Assembly: GCA_963785425.1 (NCBI GenBank)
Contig: CAWAVG010000002.1
Location: 1,007,727-1,071,726 of the forward strand
Length of the DNA: 64,000 nucleotides
Source: RYN-133 sp963785425
GTDB lineage: Bacteria; Actinomycetota; Actinomycetes; Mycobacteriales; Jatrophihabitantaceae
Reading direction: 5' to 3'
A model generated the notes under the pieces. That model had not been told where the DNA came from. It saw only the letters and a list, made by a program, of their open reading frames with translations, and ran no database searches. A program made the position numbers and the translations under genes. Numbering within the stretch: position 1 is the first letter of the stretch; each line of letters begins with the position of its first letter. Positions 37,290 through 47,195 of this stretch are shown piece after piece.

Positions 37290-38543
37290 TCAGAACAGCC
37301 GGCCCAGCGCGTAGATCGCGAGGCCGGCGAGCGAGCCCACCACCGTGCCGTTGATCCGGATGAACTGCAGGTCGCGACCGACCTGCAGTTCGAGCCGGCG
37401 CGAGGTCGCCTCGGTGTCCCAGCGCTCGATCGTCGACGAGATCACCGCGGTCAGGTCGTCGCCGTAGTGGATCACGATGTGCTCGGCGAGGTTCTGCAAC
37501 GCCCTCTCGACCCGTGCGGCGAGGCTCGGCTCGTCGCGCAGCACCTCGCCGGCCCGCACCACGAGCCGTTCGACGCCACGCCGCAGATCGGATGTGGGGT
37601 CCTCGGCGCCGCCGACCACCAGGGACTTGCCGCGCATCCACAGGGTCGACAGCCACTCGCGCACCTGCGGGTGATCGAGCAGCTCGACCTTGGCTCGCTC
37701 CACCTTCGCGATCTGCTCGGGGTCGGTGCGCAGCCGCTCCGCGAGCGTGCGCAGCTGCCCCTCGTACGCGACACGCAACTCGTGGTCGGGGTTGCCCGTG
37801 ACGTCGGCCAGGAACGACTGCAACGTCGTGAACCCCTTGTTGAACACGCGGTCGTCGACCCAGTCGGGAACCCACTCGGGCGACTCCTCCGAGACCCGCC
37901 GACGGAACACCCCCCGGTTGTCGTCGAGGAACCGCATCAGCCCCTTCAGCGCGGTCGTGAGGACGTGCTGGTGCTCGCCGGAGTCACAGACCGCGTCGAG
38001 CAGTCGCGCGAGCAGCGGGCCGGTGTCCAGCTCGCGCAGCCGCTTGTCGGCGAAAGCGGCGACGGCGTCGCGCAGCTCGTTGTCGTGCAGGGTCGTCGCG
38101 AGCCCGCTGACCGCGGTGCTCAGCTCGGTCGCCACCCGGCGCGCGTGGTCGGGATCGGCCAGCCACTCGCCCACCCGCCTCGGCACCTGCGCCGCGGCGA
38201 CCCGTTCGGCGACGATCTCACCGGTGAGGAAGTAGTCCTTGACGAACCCGGCCAGCGCCTCGCCGATCTGGTCCTTCTTCCGGGGGATGATCGCGGTGTG
38301 CGGGATCGGGATCCCCAGCGGGTGCCGGAACAACGCGGTGACGGCGAACCAGTCGGCGAGCCCGCCGACCATCGACGCCTCCGCCGCGGCTTGGACGTAG
38401 CCCCATGCGCCGTGGCCGTCCCCGACGACCCGGCACACGACATACACGGCGGCGGCGAACACCAGCAGGCCGGCGGCGATCGTCTTCATGCGCCGCAGTG
38501 CCCGCACCCGCTCCGGGCTGGGCGGCGGTCCGGGCGCCGTCAT
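37290..38543 (-). CDS. DUF445 membrane protein (YjiN-like)
   Basis: 417 residues. One hydrophobic segment near residues 20-45 (AAGLLVFAAAVYVV), then GGLADWFAVTALFRHPLGIPIPHTAIIPRKKDQIG, quoted in parts as the DUF445 hallmark (GLADWFAVTALFRHP), a long helical body, and a C-terminal hydrophobic end. The ATG at 38543 overlaps the upstream ATP-grasp stop (ATGA). Function unknown. Confidence 0.82.
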   Translation of the reverse strand: MTAPGPPPSPERVRALRRMKTIAAGLLVFAAAVYVVCRVVGDGHGAWGYVQAAAEASMVGGLADWFAVTALFRHPLGIPIPHTAIIPRKKDQIGEALAGFVKDYFLTGEIVAERVAAAQVPRRVGEWLADPDHARRVATELSTAVSGLATTLHDNELRDAVAAFADKRLRELDTGPLLARLLDAVCDSGEHQHVLTTALKGLMRFLDDNRGVFRRRVSEESPEWVPDWVDDRVFNKGFTTLQSFLADVTGNPDHELRVAYEGQLRTLAERLRTDPEQIAKVERAKVELLDHPQVREWLSTLWMRGKSLVVGGAEDPTSDLRRGVERLVVRAGEVLRDEPSLAARVERALQNLAEHIVIHYGDDLTAVISSTIERWDTEATSRRLELQVGRDLQFIRINGTVVGSLAGLAIYALGRLF

Positions 38544-39403
38544 GCGAGTGCTGCCAGGCACGCCGCGAACCGGTCGGCGGCGGCATCGTCGTAACGCAGG
38601 AACAGCGAGGGCTCGATGAGTTCGAGCTCGATCACGACCGGTCCCGACGGTCCGGGCAACAGGTCCACCCGCGCATAGACGGGCGTCACGCCGAACCGGT
38701 CACGGACGAAGGACAGGGCCTGGTCACCGACCGCGACCTCGGGCGGAGACGCGACGCGCGCTCCGATCGTCTCGTCGACGAAGACCGCGTCGTCGTCGCT
38801 GAGATCGTGCGTGGTGCCCTCGGGCAGCATCGCGCCCTTGCGGATCGCGTGGCTGAACCGTCCGGCGAAGTAGATCAGCGCCGTCTCGCCCGCCCGGTCG
38901 ACGTCGGCCAGGTACGGCTGCACCAGCACCGTGCGGCCGGCGTCGTGCAGCAAGCAGGCGTGCTTGCCGGCCGCCGGGGCGTCCGCAGGACCGAACCGGC
39001 CCACCCCGCGCGAGCCGGCGCCGACCGACGGTTTGACCACGTACTCGCCCTCGGGGGGCAGCACGATCGCCTCGCCGGGACGGGCGACGGTGGTGCGCGC
39101 GACCGGCACCCCGGCCCGCTCCAGCTCGGCCAGGTAGACCTTGTCGCTGTTCCACTCCACCAGCTCGGCCGGGTTGTGCAGGCGCTGGACGGAGCGGGCC
39201 CAGCGCAGGAAGTCGTCGCGGCGCATCGGGTAGTCCCATGTCGAGCGCAGCACGACCGGCGCGGCGCTCCAGTCGACCTCCGGGTCGTCCCAGACGGCGA
39301 ACCTGCCCGCGACATTGCTGTCGGACAGCGGGTCGAGCAACAGCCGGTCGTCGGCGTCGCCGGAGGCGAACGCCGAGCAGGTGGCGAGCAGCAGGCGGTG
39401 CAC
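38540..39403 (-). CDS. ATP-grasp domain protein
   Basis: About 287 residues, GTG start at 39403. Seen: VLRSTWDYPMRRDDFLRW, NSDKVYLAEL, EYVVKPSVGAGSRGVGRF for the ATP-binding loop, and VYARVDLLPGPSGPVVIELELIEPSLFL for the metal-binding Asp/Glu region. Glutathione-synthetase/RimK-like fold joining a carboxylate to an amine via an acyl-phosphate; substrates unknown. It lies 5 bases after the ctaB stop and overlaps the DUF445 gene. Confidence 0.82.
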   Translation of the reverse strand: MHRLLLATCSAFASGDADDRLLLDPLSDSNVAGRFAVWDDPEVDWSAAPVVLRSTWDYPMRRDDFLRWARSVQRLHNPAELVEWNSDKVYLAELERAGVPVARTTVARPGEAIVLPPEGEYVVKPSVGAGSRGVGRFGPADAPAAGKHACLLHDAGRTVLVQPYLADVDRAGETALIYFAGRFSHAIRKGAMLPEGTTHDLSDDDAVFVDETIGARVASPPEVAVGDQALSFVRDRFGVTPVYARVDLLPGPSGPVVIELELIEPSLFLRYDDAAADRFAACLAALA

Positions 39404-39408
39404 GAGGG

Positions 39409-40428
39409 TCAGCGCACGAAGGTGTCGATCGCGACGGCCACGAACACGAAGGCCAGGTAGGTGTTCGACAGGTGGAAGAACTGCATCGGCTTGACGACGG
39501 CACCATCCGGGCCGTCGCCCGTCCCGCAAGAGCCGGCGCGGATCGTCGCCCGCAGCAGGCGATGCGCCCCCACGATCAGCACGCCGCCCGCGAGCAGCGC
39601 CAGCACCCCGTAGACCCAGTCGGTTGCCAGCGGCCACAGGACGAGCGAGGCGGCGACGGTCAGCCAGGTGTAGACGGTGATCTCGACGGCCACGCGCCGC
39701 GCCGGGGCGACGACGGGCAACATCGGCACCCCTGCCCGCGCATAGTCCTCGCGGTAGCGGGTGGCCAGCGCCCACGTGTGCGGCGGCGTCCAGAAGAAGA
39801 CGACGGCGAACAGGGCGAACGGTGCCGCCGCGAGCGAACCGGTCACCGCCGTCCAGCCGATGAGCACGGGCATGCACCCGGCGACGCCGCCCCAGACGAT
39901 GTTCTGAGCGGTGCGCCGTTTCAGCAGCATCGTGTACACGACGATGTAGAACGCGATCGCCACGAACGTCAGCGCGCCGGCCAGCCAATTCGTCACGACA
40001 CCGATAGCGGCGACCGAGAGCGCGCCGAGCACGAGACCGAACACGAGCGCACCGGTCGGTGACACCTCATGGCGCGCGAGCGGGCGGCGGCCGGTACGGC
40101 GCATGATCGCGTCGATGTCGCGGTCGAGGTAGCAGTTGAGGGCGTTCGCGCTCCCGGCGGCGAGCGTGCCGCCGAGCATCGTGACCAGGGCGACCGTCCA
40201 GGCGGGCAGGCCACGGGCCGCCAGCACCATCGACGGCAGTGTGGTCACCAGCAGCAGTTCGATGATGCGCGGCTTGGTCAGCGCGACGTAGGCGGCGATC
40301 CGGCTGCGGTGCGGGCGCGGCCGGGCCATCAGACCGTGGGCGACCACGCCGGATGAGGGCCGCGACGCGACGGGGGTGACACCGTCATCGAGGCCCGTAG
40401 GAACGGGCGCCACCGGCGTCTGCGTCAC
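39409..40428 (-). CDS. ctaB: Protoheme IX farnesyltransferase
   Basis: 339 residues with about nine hydrophobic segments. UbiA-family prenyltransferase that turns heme B into heme O. The prenyl-diphosphate motif is NALNCYLDRDID, with YLDRDIDAIMRRTGRRPL following, and the second Asp-rich loop is near YREDYARAGVPMLP. It is divergent from tkt. With ctaA it completes heme A synthesis in the window. Confidence 0.95.
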   Translation of the reverse strand: MTQTPVAPVPTGLDDGVTPVASRPSSGVVAHGLMARPRPHRSRIAAYVALTKPRIIELLLVTTLPSMVLAARGLPAWTVALVTMLGGTLAAGSANALNCYLDRDIDAIMRRTGRRPLARHEVSPTGALVFGLVLGALSVAAIGVVTNWLAGALTFVAIAFYIVVYTMLLKRRTAQNIVWGGVAGCMPVLIGWTAVTGSLAAAPFALFAVVFFWTPPHTWALATRYREDYARAGVPMLPVVAPARRVAVEITVYTWLTVAASLVLWPLATDWVYGVLALLAGGVLIVGAHRLLRATIRAGSCGTGDGPDGAVVKPMQFFHLSNTYLAFVFVAVAIDTFVR

Positions 40429-40578
40429 GGCGACCAGCTTAACGGTCGTGCTGACCGCCGATGCACGCGGCGGGTGCGCGTGGAACGGTTCTTCGGATCA
40501 CAGCGGATGGCTACGCTGGTAGTTGGGGTAAGCCCTTACAGAACACCACCGCTGAACAGCGAAGGGACCTCGACCATC

Positions 40579-42687
40579 GTGGCCACTACCCAAGCCAGCA
40601 AATCCGAAGGCGTGCACACGGCGCACCCGAAGTGGTGGACCGATCTGGACACCAAGGCGGTCGACACCGCCCGCCTGCTCGCCGCCGACGCCGTCCAGAA
40701 GGCCGGCAGCGGGCATCCCGGTACCGCGATGAGCCTCGCGCCGCTGGCCTACCTGCTCTATCAGCGCGTCATGCGCCACGATCCGACCGACCCCGAATGG
40801 GTCGGCCGCGACCGCTTCATCCTCTCCAACGGCCACTCGTCGCTGACGCAGTACTGCCAGCTGTTCCTGTCGGGCTACGGGCTCGAACTGTCCGATCTCG
40901 AGTCACTGCGCACGTGGGAGTCGCGGACCCCGGGCCACCCGGAGTACCACCACACGGCCGGTGTCGAGATCACGACCGGCCCGCTGGGCCAGGGCGTCGC
41001 GAACGGGGTCGGGATGGCGATGGCGTCGCGCCGCGAGCGCGGGCTGTTCGATCCGGACGCCGCCGCCGGCGAATCGCCGTTCGACCACTTCATCTACGTC
41101 GTCGCCGGCGACGGGTGCATGGAGGAGGGTGTCGCCAGCGAGGCGTCCTCGCTCGCCGGGCACCAGCAGCTCGGCAATCTCATCCTGTTCTACGACGACA
41201 ACCACATCTCGATCGAGGACGACACCGCGGTCGCGTTCAGCGAGGACGTGCTCGCCCGCTACGAGGCCTACGGCTGGCATGTCCAGCGCGTCGACTCCGG
41301 CGAGGACGTCACGGCGCTCGAGGACGCGATCAAGAAGGCGCAGCGTGTCACCGACAAGCCGTCGTTCATCGCCGTCCGCACCATCATCGGGTGGCCCGCA
41401 CCGACCAAGCAGAACACCGGCAAAGCGCACGGTTCGGCGCTCGGCGACGACGAGATCGCCAAGACCAAGAAGATCCTCGGCTTCGACCCCGACGTCTCGT
41501 TCTACGTCGACGACGAGGTACTCGCCCACGCCCGCCAGGTCATCGACCGCGGACGCGAGGCACACGCCGAGTGGCAGAAGCAGTACGACGCCTGGGCGGA
41601 CAAGAACAAGAAGGCGTTCGAGCTGCACGAACGCCTCGCCAACCGCACGCTGCCCAGCGGCTGGACCGAGGCGCTGCCGACGTGGCCGACCGAGAAGGAC
41701 GGCAAGGCGAATGCGGTCTCGACGCGCAAGGCGTCCGGCGAGGTGCTGACCAAGCTGGCCCAGGTGCTGCCGGAGCTGTGGGGCGGTTCGGCCGACCTCG
41801 CCGAGAGCAACAACACGACGATGGAGGGCGAGCCGAGCTTCGTCCCGGCCAAGTACCAGACCAAGATGTGGCAGGGCGGCCCGTACGGGCGCACCCTGCA
41901 CTTCGGCATCCGCGAGCATGCGATGGGCGCGATCCTCAACGGCATCAACGTCCACGGCGGCACGCGCGCCTACGGCGGAACGTTCCTCGTGTTCAGCGAC
42001 TACATGCGCCCGCCGGTCCGTCTCGCCGCCCTCATGGGGGTTCCGTCGATCTTCGTGTGGACCCACGACTCCATCGGGCTGGGCGGTGACGGCCCGACGC
42101 ACCAGCCGATCGAGCACCTCGCCTCGCTGCGCGCCATCCCCGGCCTCGACGTGGTGCGCCCCGCGGATCCGAACGAGACGGCGGCCTGCTGGCGTCGCAT
42201 CCTGGAGAAGACCGACGGACCGGCCGGTATCGCACTCTCGCGGCAGAACCTCCGGGTGCTCGACCCGGTGAAGACCGCTGATGCCGGCAAGGGTGCCTAC
42301 GTCCTGGAAGAGGCCTCGACCGGACGTGCCCAGGTGATCATCATCGCCACGGGCTCGGAGGTCGAACTGGCCCTACAGGCACGCGACTCACTCGAGGCCG
42401 AAGGCACGCCTACCCGGGTCGTATCGATGCCGTGCGTCGAGTGGTTCGAGGCGCAGCCCGCGTCCTACCGCCAGCAGATCCTGCCGCCCGAGGTCAAGGC
42501 CAGGGTCAGCGTGGAGGCCGCCGTCAAGCAGGGCTGGCGCGAGTACGTCGGCGAGGCCGGCGAAATGGTGTCGATCGAGCACTTCGGCGCCAGCGCCGAG
42601 GGCGACGTGCTGTTCGAGCAGTTCGGATTCACACCCGACCGGGTGGTAGCAGCCGCCCATTCCGCATTGCAACACGCAGGAAACTGA
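40579..42687 (+). CDS. tkt: Transketolase
   Basis: About 702 residues. Thiamine-diphosphate enzyme moving two-carbon units between sugar phosphates. Seen: GSGHPGTAMSLAPLAYLLY, GPLGQGVANGVGMA, the ThDP-binding GDGCMEEGV, and FGIREHAMGAILNG with the catalytic glutamate. GTG start at 40579 with GAAGGGA upstream. First gene of tkt-tal-zwf-opcA-pgl. TACGCT at 40512-40517 may be its -10 element. Confidence 0.97.
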   Translation: MATTQASKSEGVHTAHPKWWTDLDTKAVDTARLLAADAVQKAGSGHPGTAMSLAPLAYLLYQRVMRHDPTDPEWVGRDRFILSNGHSSLTQYCQLFLSGYGLELSDLESLRTWESRTPGHPEYHHTAGVEITTGPLGQGVANGVGMAMASRRERGLFDPDAAAGESPFDHFIYVVAGDGCMEEGVASEASSLAGHQQLGNLILFYDDNHISIEDDTAVAFSEDVLARYEAYGWHVQRVDSGEDVTALEDAIKKAQRVTDKPSFIAVRTIIGWPAPTKQNTGKAHGSALGDDEIAKTKKILGFDPDVSFYVDDEVLAHARQVIDRGREAHAEWQKQYDAWADKNKKAFELHERLANRTLPSGWTEALPTWPTEKDGKANAVSTRKASGEVLTKLAQVLPELWGGSADLAESNNTTMEGEPSFVPAKYQTKMWQGGPYGRTLHFGIREHAMGAILNGINVHGGTRAYGGTFLVFSDYMRPPVRLAALMGVPSIFVWTHDSIGLGGDGPTHQPIEHLASLRAIPGLDVVRPADPNETAACWRRILEKTDGPAGIALSRQNLRVLDPVKTADAGKGAYVLEEASTGRAQVIIIATGSEVELALQARDSLEAEGTPTRVVSMPCVEWFEAQPASYRQQILPPEVKARVSVEAAVKQGWREYVGEAGEMVSIEHFGASAEGDVLFEQFGFTPDRVVAAAHSALQHAGN

Positions 42688-42699
42688 GGAGATAGACCC

Positions 42700-43806
42700 A
42701 TGACCGACGCACTTGCCGACCTTTCCGCCCAGGACGTCTCAGTCTGGCTGGACGACATCAGCCGCGAACGCCTGCGCACCGGCAACCTGCAGGAACTCGT
42801 CGACACCAAGCACGTTGTCGGCGTGACGAGCAACCCGACGATCTTCCAGAAGGCCCTCGAGAAGGGCGACGCGTACGACGAGCAGGTGCAGGAACTCGCC
42901 GCCCGCAAGATCGCCGTCGACGGCGCGATCCGCTACTTGATGGCCTACGACATCCGCTGGGCCTGCGACGTGCTGCGGCCCGTGTTCGATCGCACCGACG
43001 GCAAGGACGGCCGGGTCTCGATCGAGGTCGACCCGCGGATCGCGCACGACACAGATCGCACCGTCGCCGAGGCCAAGGGCCTGTGGTGGCTCGTCGACCG
43101 TCCCAACGTGATGATCAAGATCCCGGCGACCTCCGAGGGGTTGGCCGCGATCACCGCGGCGACCGCGGCCGGCATCAATGTCAACGTCACTCTGATCTTC
43201 GGCCTCGACCGCTACGACGCGGTGATGGACGCCTACATGACCGGACTCGAGAGCGCCAAGAGCGCGGGCATCGACCTGTCCACGATCCGTTCGGTGGCCT
43301 CGTTCTTCGTGTCGCGTGTCGACACCGAGGTCGACAAGCGCCTCGACAAGATCGGCACCCGCGAGGCGGCCGAGCTGCGGGGCAAGGCGGGCGTCGCCAA
43401 TGCGCGGCTGGCCTACGAGCGGTACGAGAAGGTCATCGCGTCCGACCGGTGGAAGGCCCTCAAGGAGGCCGGCGCCCACGCGCAGCGCCCGCTGTGGGCC
43501 TCGACCGGTGTCAAGGACCCGGCCTACGACGACACCATGTACGTCGTCGACCTGTGCGCGCCGAACACGGTCAACACGATGCCCGAAGCCACGCTCGACG
43601 CCGTTGCCGAACACGGCACGATCAAGGGCGACCAGATCTCCGGCACCTACGACGAGGCCCGCCAGGTGATCGACGCGCTGAACGAGCTCGGCGTCGAGTA
43701 CGACGACTTCATCGAGGTGCTCGAGGTCGAGGGCGTGCAGAAGTTCGAGGACTCGTACGCCCAGCTGGCCGAGAGCGTCAAGGCCAATCTCGAGAAGGCA
43801 ACCTGA
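42700..43806 (+). CDS. tal: Transaldolase
   Basis: 368 residues. Transfers a three-carbon unit through a Schiff-base lysine. The actinobacterial TalB-type sequence is clear: SVWLDDISRERLRTGNL, GVTSNPTIFQKAL, MIKIPATSEGLAAI with the catalytic Lys and INVNVTLIFGLDRY. It starts 12 bases after the tkt stop. Confidence 0.96.
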   Translation: MTDALADLSAQDVSVWLDDISRERLRTGNLQELVDTKHVVGVTSNPTIFQKALEKGDAYDEQVQELAARKIAVDGAIRYLMAYDIRWACDVLRPVFDRTDGKDGRVSIEVDPRIAHDTDRTVAEAKGLWWLVDRPNVMIKIPATSEGLAAITAATAAGINVNVTLIFGLDRYDAVMDAYMTGLESAKSAGIDLSTIRSVASFFVSRVDTEVDKRLDKIGTREAAELRGKAGVANARLAYERYEKVIASDRWKALKEAGAHAQRPLWASTGVKDPAYDDTMYVVDLCAPNTVNTMPEATLDAVAEHGTIKGDQISGTYDEARQVIDALNELGVEYDDFIEVLEVEGVQKFEDSYAQLAESVKANLEKAT

Positions 43807-43808
43807 CG

Positions 43809-45458
43809 GTGACCGATTCCACGCAGGTCGAGGAGGAAGCGGCCGAGCTGCCGTCCGAACCCGACCCGGCCGAGCCGCGCCCGCGCGATACGGCGCCGCC
43901 CAGCAGGCATCCGGGCGCGGCCCCGTCGGCTCGGGACAGCGACACCAATCCGCTGCGCGATCCGCGTGACCGGCGGCTGCCGAGGGTGCCGCCGCCGTGC
44001 GCGCTCGTGGTCTTCGGTGTGACCGGCGACCTGGCGCGAAAGAAGCTGTTGCCGGCGATCTACGACCTGGCCAATCGGGGTCTGCTTCCCGCGGACTTCG
44101 TGCTGCTCGGTTTCGCCCGCCGCGACTGGGAGGACGGCGACTTCGAGGACCTGGCGAAGAACGCGGCCAAGGAGCACGCTCGCACGGACTGGAAAGAGGA
44201 CGTGTGGGCGCGCCTGTCCGGCGACATCATGTTCGTACCGGGCTCGTTCGACGACGACGAAGCATTCGACAACCTGCACCAGACCCTCGACGATCTCTGC
44301 AGCTCGCACGGCATCAAGGGCAACGCCGCGTTCTACCTGTCGATCCCGCCGAAGATGTTCCCGACCGTGCTCCAGCAGATGGAGCGCACCGGCATGGCCG
44401 ACAACAAGACCGCGGGCGGTTGGCGCCGGGTCGTCGTCGAGAAGCCGTTCGGGCACGACCTGCCGAGCGCGCTGGAGCTCAACAGGCTGGTCGACGACGT
44501 GTTCACTGCGCAGGACGTGTTCCGGATCGACCACTACCTGGGCAAGGAGACCGTCCAGAACCTGATGGCGCTGCGGTTCGCCAACCAGCTGTTCGAGCCG
44601 GTGTTCAACGCGAACTTCGTCGACTCGGTGCAGATCACGATGGCCGAGGACGTCGGCATCGCCGGCCGCGCAGCGTTCTACGACGTGACCGGCGCGGCGC
44701 GCGACGTGCTGCAGAACCACCTGCTGCAACTGCTCGCGCTCGTCGCCATGGAGGAGCCGGTCGAGTTCACGGCCGAGGCGATCCAGACCGAGAAGCTCAA
44801 GGTGCTCCGGGCCATCACCCTGCCGCACGACCTCGAGGCGTACGCCATTCGCGGTCAGTACGACCAGGGCTGGCAGGCCGGCGAGCGCGTCGCGGCGTAC
44901 ACCGGCGAGAAGGACGTGCCGGAGGACTCGAAGACCGAGACGTACGCGGCTGTGCGACTGGGTATCGACACCCGGCGCTGGGCCGGCGTGCCGTTCTACC
45001 TGCGCACCGGCAAGCGACTGCCACGTCGCGTCACCGAGATTGCCGTGCTGTTCAAGAAGGCTCCGCACCTGCCGTTCAGCCAGACCGACACCCAGGAACT
45101 CGGCCACAACCAGCTCGTGATCCGCGTGCAGCCGGACGAGGGTGTCGCACTGAAGTTCGGGTCGAAGGTACCCGGTTCGGCGATGGAGGTCCGCGACGTC
45201 GCGATGGACTTCCTGTACGGCGAGGCGTTCACCGAGTCCTCGCCCGAGGCCTACGAGCGGCTGATCCTGGACGTGCTGCTGGGCGACTCGACCCTGTTCC
45301 CCCGCAACGCCGAGGTCGAGGCGTCCTGGCGGGTCATCGACCCGCTCGAGGACTTCTGGGCCGGCCAGGAGCCGGCCAAGTATCGCGCCGGCGAATGGGG
45401 ACCGAAGGAGTCCGACGAGATGCTCGCCCGTGACGGCAGGACGTGGAGAAGGCCGTGA
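43809..45458 (+). CDS. zwf: Glucose-6-phosphate 1-dehydrogenase
   Basis: About 549 residues. Oxidises glucose 6-phosphate, yielding NADPH. A charged Pro/Glu leader of about 55 residues precedes VVFGVTGDLARKKLLPA for dinucleotide binding. The catalytic motif is FRIDHYLGKETVQN, and VEKPFGHDL and YLRTGKRLP follow the family. GTG start 2 bases after the tal stop; the stop overlaps opcA. The leader is longer than in enterobacterial enzymes but usual in actinobacteria. Confidence 0.96.
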   Translation: MTDSTQVEEEAAELPSEPDPAEPRPRDTAPPSRHPGAAPSARDSDTNPLRDPRDRRLPRVPPPCALVVFGVTGDLARKKLLPAIYDLANRGLLPADFVLLGFARRDWEDGDFEDLAKNAAKEHARTDWKEDVWARLSGDIMFVPGSFDDDEAFDNLHQTLDDLCSSHGIKGNAAFYLSIPPKMFPTVLQQMERTGMADNKTAGGWRRVVVEKPFGHDLPSALELNRLVDDVFTAQDVFRIDHYLGKETVQNLMALRFANQLFEPVFNANFVDSVQITMAEDVGIAGRAAFYDVTGAARDVLQNHLLQLLALVAMEEPVEFTAEAIQTEKLKVLRAITLPHDLEAYAIRGQYDQGWQAGERVAAYTGEKDVPEDSKTETYAAVRLGIDTRRWAGVPFYLRTGKRLPRRVTEIAVLFKKAPHLPFSQTDTQELGHNQLVIRVQPDEGVALKFGSKVPGSAMEVRDVAMDFLYGEAFTESSPEAYERLILDVLLGDSTLFPRNAEVEASWRVIDPLEDFWAGQEPAKYRAGEWGPKESDEMLARDGRTWRRP

Positions 45459-46426
45459 CCACTCTTTGGGATACGACCGGGACGGCTGTCGTCAAGGCTC
45501 TGGCGGCGGAGCGGCGCACCGGCGGCGGCGTGACGTCCGGGTTGGCACTCACGCTCGTCGTCGTCATGGAGGAGAAGGACGCCAGCGAGATCGAGGCAGC
45601 GGTGTCGATCGCCGCATCGAAGCACCCCATGCGTGTGCTCATGGTGCTGCGGCACAACATCGAGGCACCCGTCCCCCGGCTCGACGCCGAGGTGTCACTC
45701 GGCGGGCGGTACGGACCAGGCGAGACCGTCGTGCTGCGGATGTACGGCCGGCTCGCGCTGCACGCCGAGTCGGTCACGCTACCGCTGCTCGCGCCGGACG
45801 CACCGGTGGTCGCGTGGTGGTACAGCGAGACGCCCGAGGTCATCGCCTACGACCCGCTCGGCGTCTTCGCCGACCGCCGGATCACCAACGTCATCCGTGA
45901 CCCCGACCCGTCGGCGGCATTGAAGCAGCGCGCCAGCGATTACGCGCCCGGTGACACCGACCTGACCTGGACGGTGATCACACCATGGCGCGCCGCGCTG
46001 GCGTCGGCGTTCGACACGGTCACCCGCACACCGTCGAGCGTCGTGGTGCACGGCAACCCGGCCGACCCGTCCGCACAGTTGCTCGCGGGCTGGCTGTCGT
46101 CGCGGCTCGATCTCTACGTGCCGGTCGAGCAGGACGAGGGCCGCTACATCACCAAGGTGCGCATCGACTTCGACGACGGCCACTACGTCGAGATGCGCAA
46201 CGAGAGCTACAAGCTCGTCATGAGCCGGCCCAACCAGATGGATTCGATCGCGCCGTTCCCGTCGCGGGCGACCGGCGACCTGCTGGCCGAGGAACTGCGG
46301 CGCCTCGACGTCGACGAGACCTACGCGGACGCGCTGGGGGCGGTGACCGGCGAGCAGGACCTCAACTCGCGACCGGCCGTGCGCACGCACATCTGGCACG
46401 ACCCGGCGCTGGCACACGAGGGCTGA
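45455..46426 (+). CDS. opcA: Glucose-6-phosphate dehydrogenase assembly protein OpcA
   Basis: 323 residues, GTG start overlapping zwf (GTGA). OpcA is required for full activity of the dehydrogenase in cyanobacteria and actinobacteria. Seen: TTLWDTTGTAVVKAL at the N-terminus, VVAWWYSETPEV, LAGWLSSRL and ELRRLDVDETYADAL at the C-terminus. Confidence 0.93.
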   Translation: MTTLWDTTGTAVVKALAAERRTGGGVTSGLALTLVVVMEEKDASEIEAAVSIAASKHPMRVLMVLRHNIEAPVPRLDAEVSLGGRYGPGETVVLRMYGRLALHAESVTLPLLAPDAPVVAWWYSETPEVIAYDPLGVFADRRITNVIRDPDPSAALKQRASDYAPGDTDLTWTVITPWRAALASAFDTVTRTPSSVVVHGNPADPSAQLLAGWLSSRLDLYVPVEQDEGRYITKVRIDFDDGHYVEMRNESYKLVMSRPNQMDSIAPFPSRATGDLLAEELRRLDVDETYADALGAVTGEQDLNSRPAVRTHIWHDPALAHEG

Positions 46427-46429
46427 CGG

Positions 46430-47188
46430 TTGACTGACGCTCCCGTCGAACGCGTGGTGTTCGGCAGTGCAGACGAACTGGCGCAGCAGGTGGCCGACCG
46501 GTTCGTACCGACGGTGGCGGCCGCGATCGAGGCCCACGGCCGCGCGGCCGTGGCACTGACCGCCGGTTCGATCATGGAGAAGGTGTGGTCGGCGTTGTCC
46601 GAAGGCGGGACGTCGCTCGACTGGTCGCAGGTGGACGTGTTCTGGGGCGACGAGCGATTCGTCCCGTCCGACTCCCCCGACCGCAACGACACGCCTGCGG
46701 AGAGGGGCCTCTTCGCGACGGCGCCGTTCTCGGCCGCCACGCGTTACTCGATGCCACCCGCCGGCGGCGAGTACGGCGAGGATCTCGACGCCGCTGCCGC
46801 GGGCTATGCGCGCACGCTGCGCGAGGCGCGCCGCCCGTCCGACGACGGCGAGGTGCCGAGCTTCGACGTGGTGTTGCTCGGCATCGGGCCCGACGGGCAC
46901 TGCTGCTCGCTGTTCCCGGACCATCCGTCGGCCCGTGATCTGTCGGCGCCGGTGATCGCCGTGCGCGAGTCGCCGAAGCCGCCCCCGCTGCGGCTGTCGC
47001 TTTCCTTCGACGCCCTCAACACCGCGAACGAGATCTGGGTGGTCGCCTCGGGCGACGGCAAGGCTGACGCCGTGGCCGCCGCACTGGCGCCGGACGCCTC
47101 GCGCGAGCACGTCCCTTCGGCGGGTGCGCGCGGGCGGCAGCGCACCGTGTGGCTGCTCGACGCCGACGCCGCCGCACGGCTCGAGTAG
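46430..47188 (+). CDS. pgl: 6-phosphogluconolactonase
   Basis: 252 residues. Hydrolyses the lactone made by Zwf. Family motifs: ALTAGSIMEKVW, VDVFWGDERFVP, LGIGPDGHCCSLFPDHP and the C-terminal lid. TTG start 3 bases after the opcA stop. The usual TAS..H motif appears as GPDGHCCSLF. It is the last clear gene of the pentose phosphate operon. Confidence 0.93.
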   Translation: MTDAPVERVVFGSADELAQQVADRFVPTVAAAIEAHGRAAVALTAGSIMEKVWSALSEGGTSLDWSQVDVFWGDERFVPSDSPDRNDTPAERGLFATAPFSAATRYSMPPAGGEYGEDLDAAAAGYARTLREARRPSDDGEVPSFDVVLLGIGPDGHCCSLFPDHPSARDLSAPVIAVRESPKPPPLRLSLSFDALNTANEIWVVASGDGKADAVAAALAPDASREHVPSAGARGRQRTVWLLDADAAARLE

Positions 47189-47195
47189 CCGCGAC

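Noticed and set aside
40461..42089. Second long frame overlapping tkt on the same strand
   Set aside because: An out-of-frame shadow of transketolase with an Arg/Pro-rich, motif-free product.
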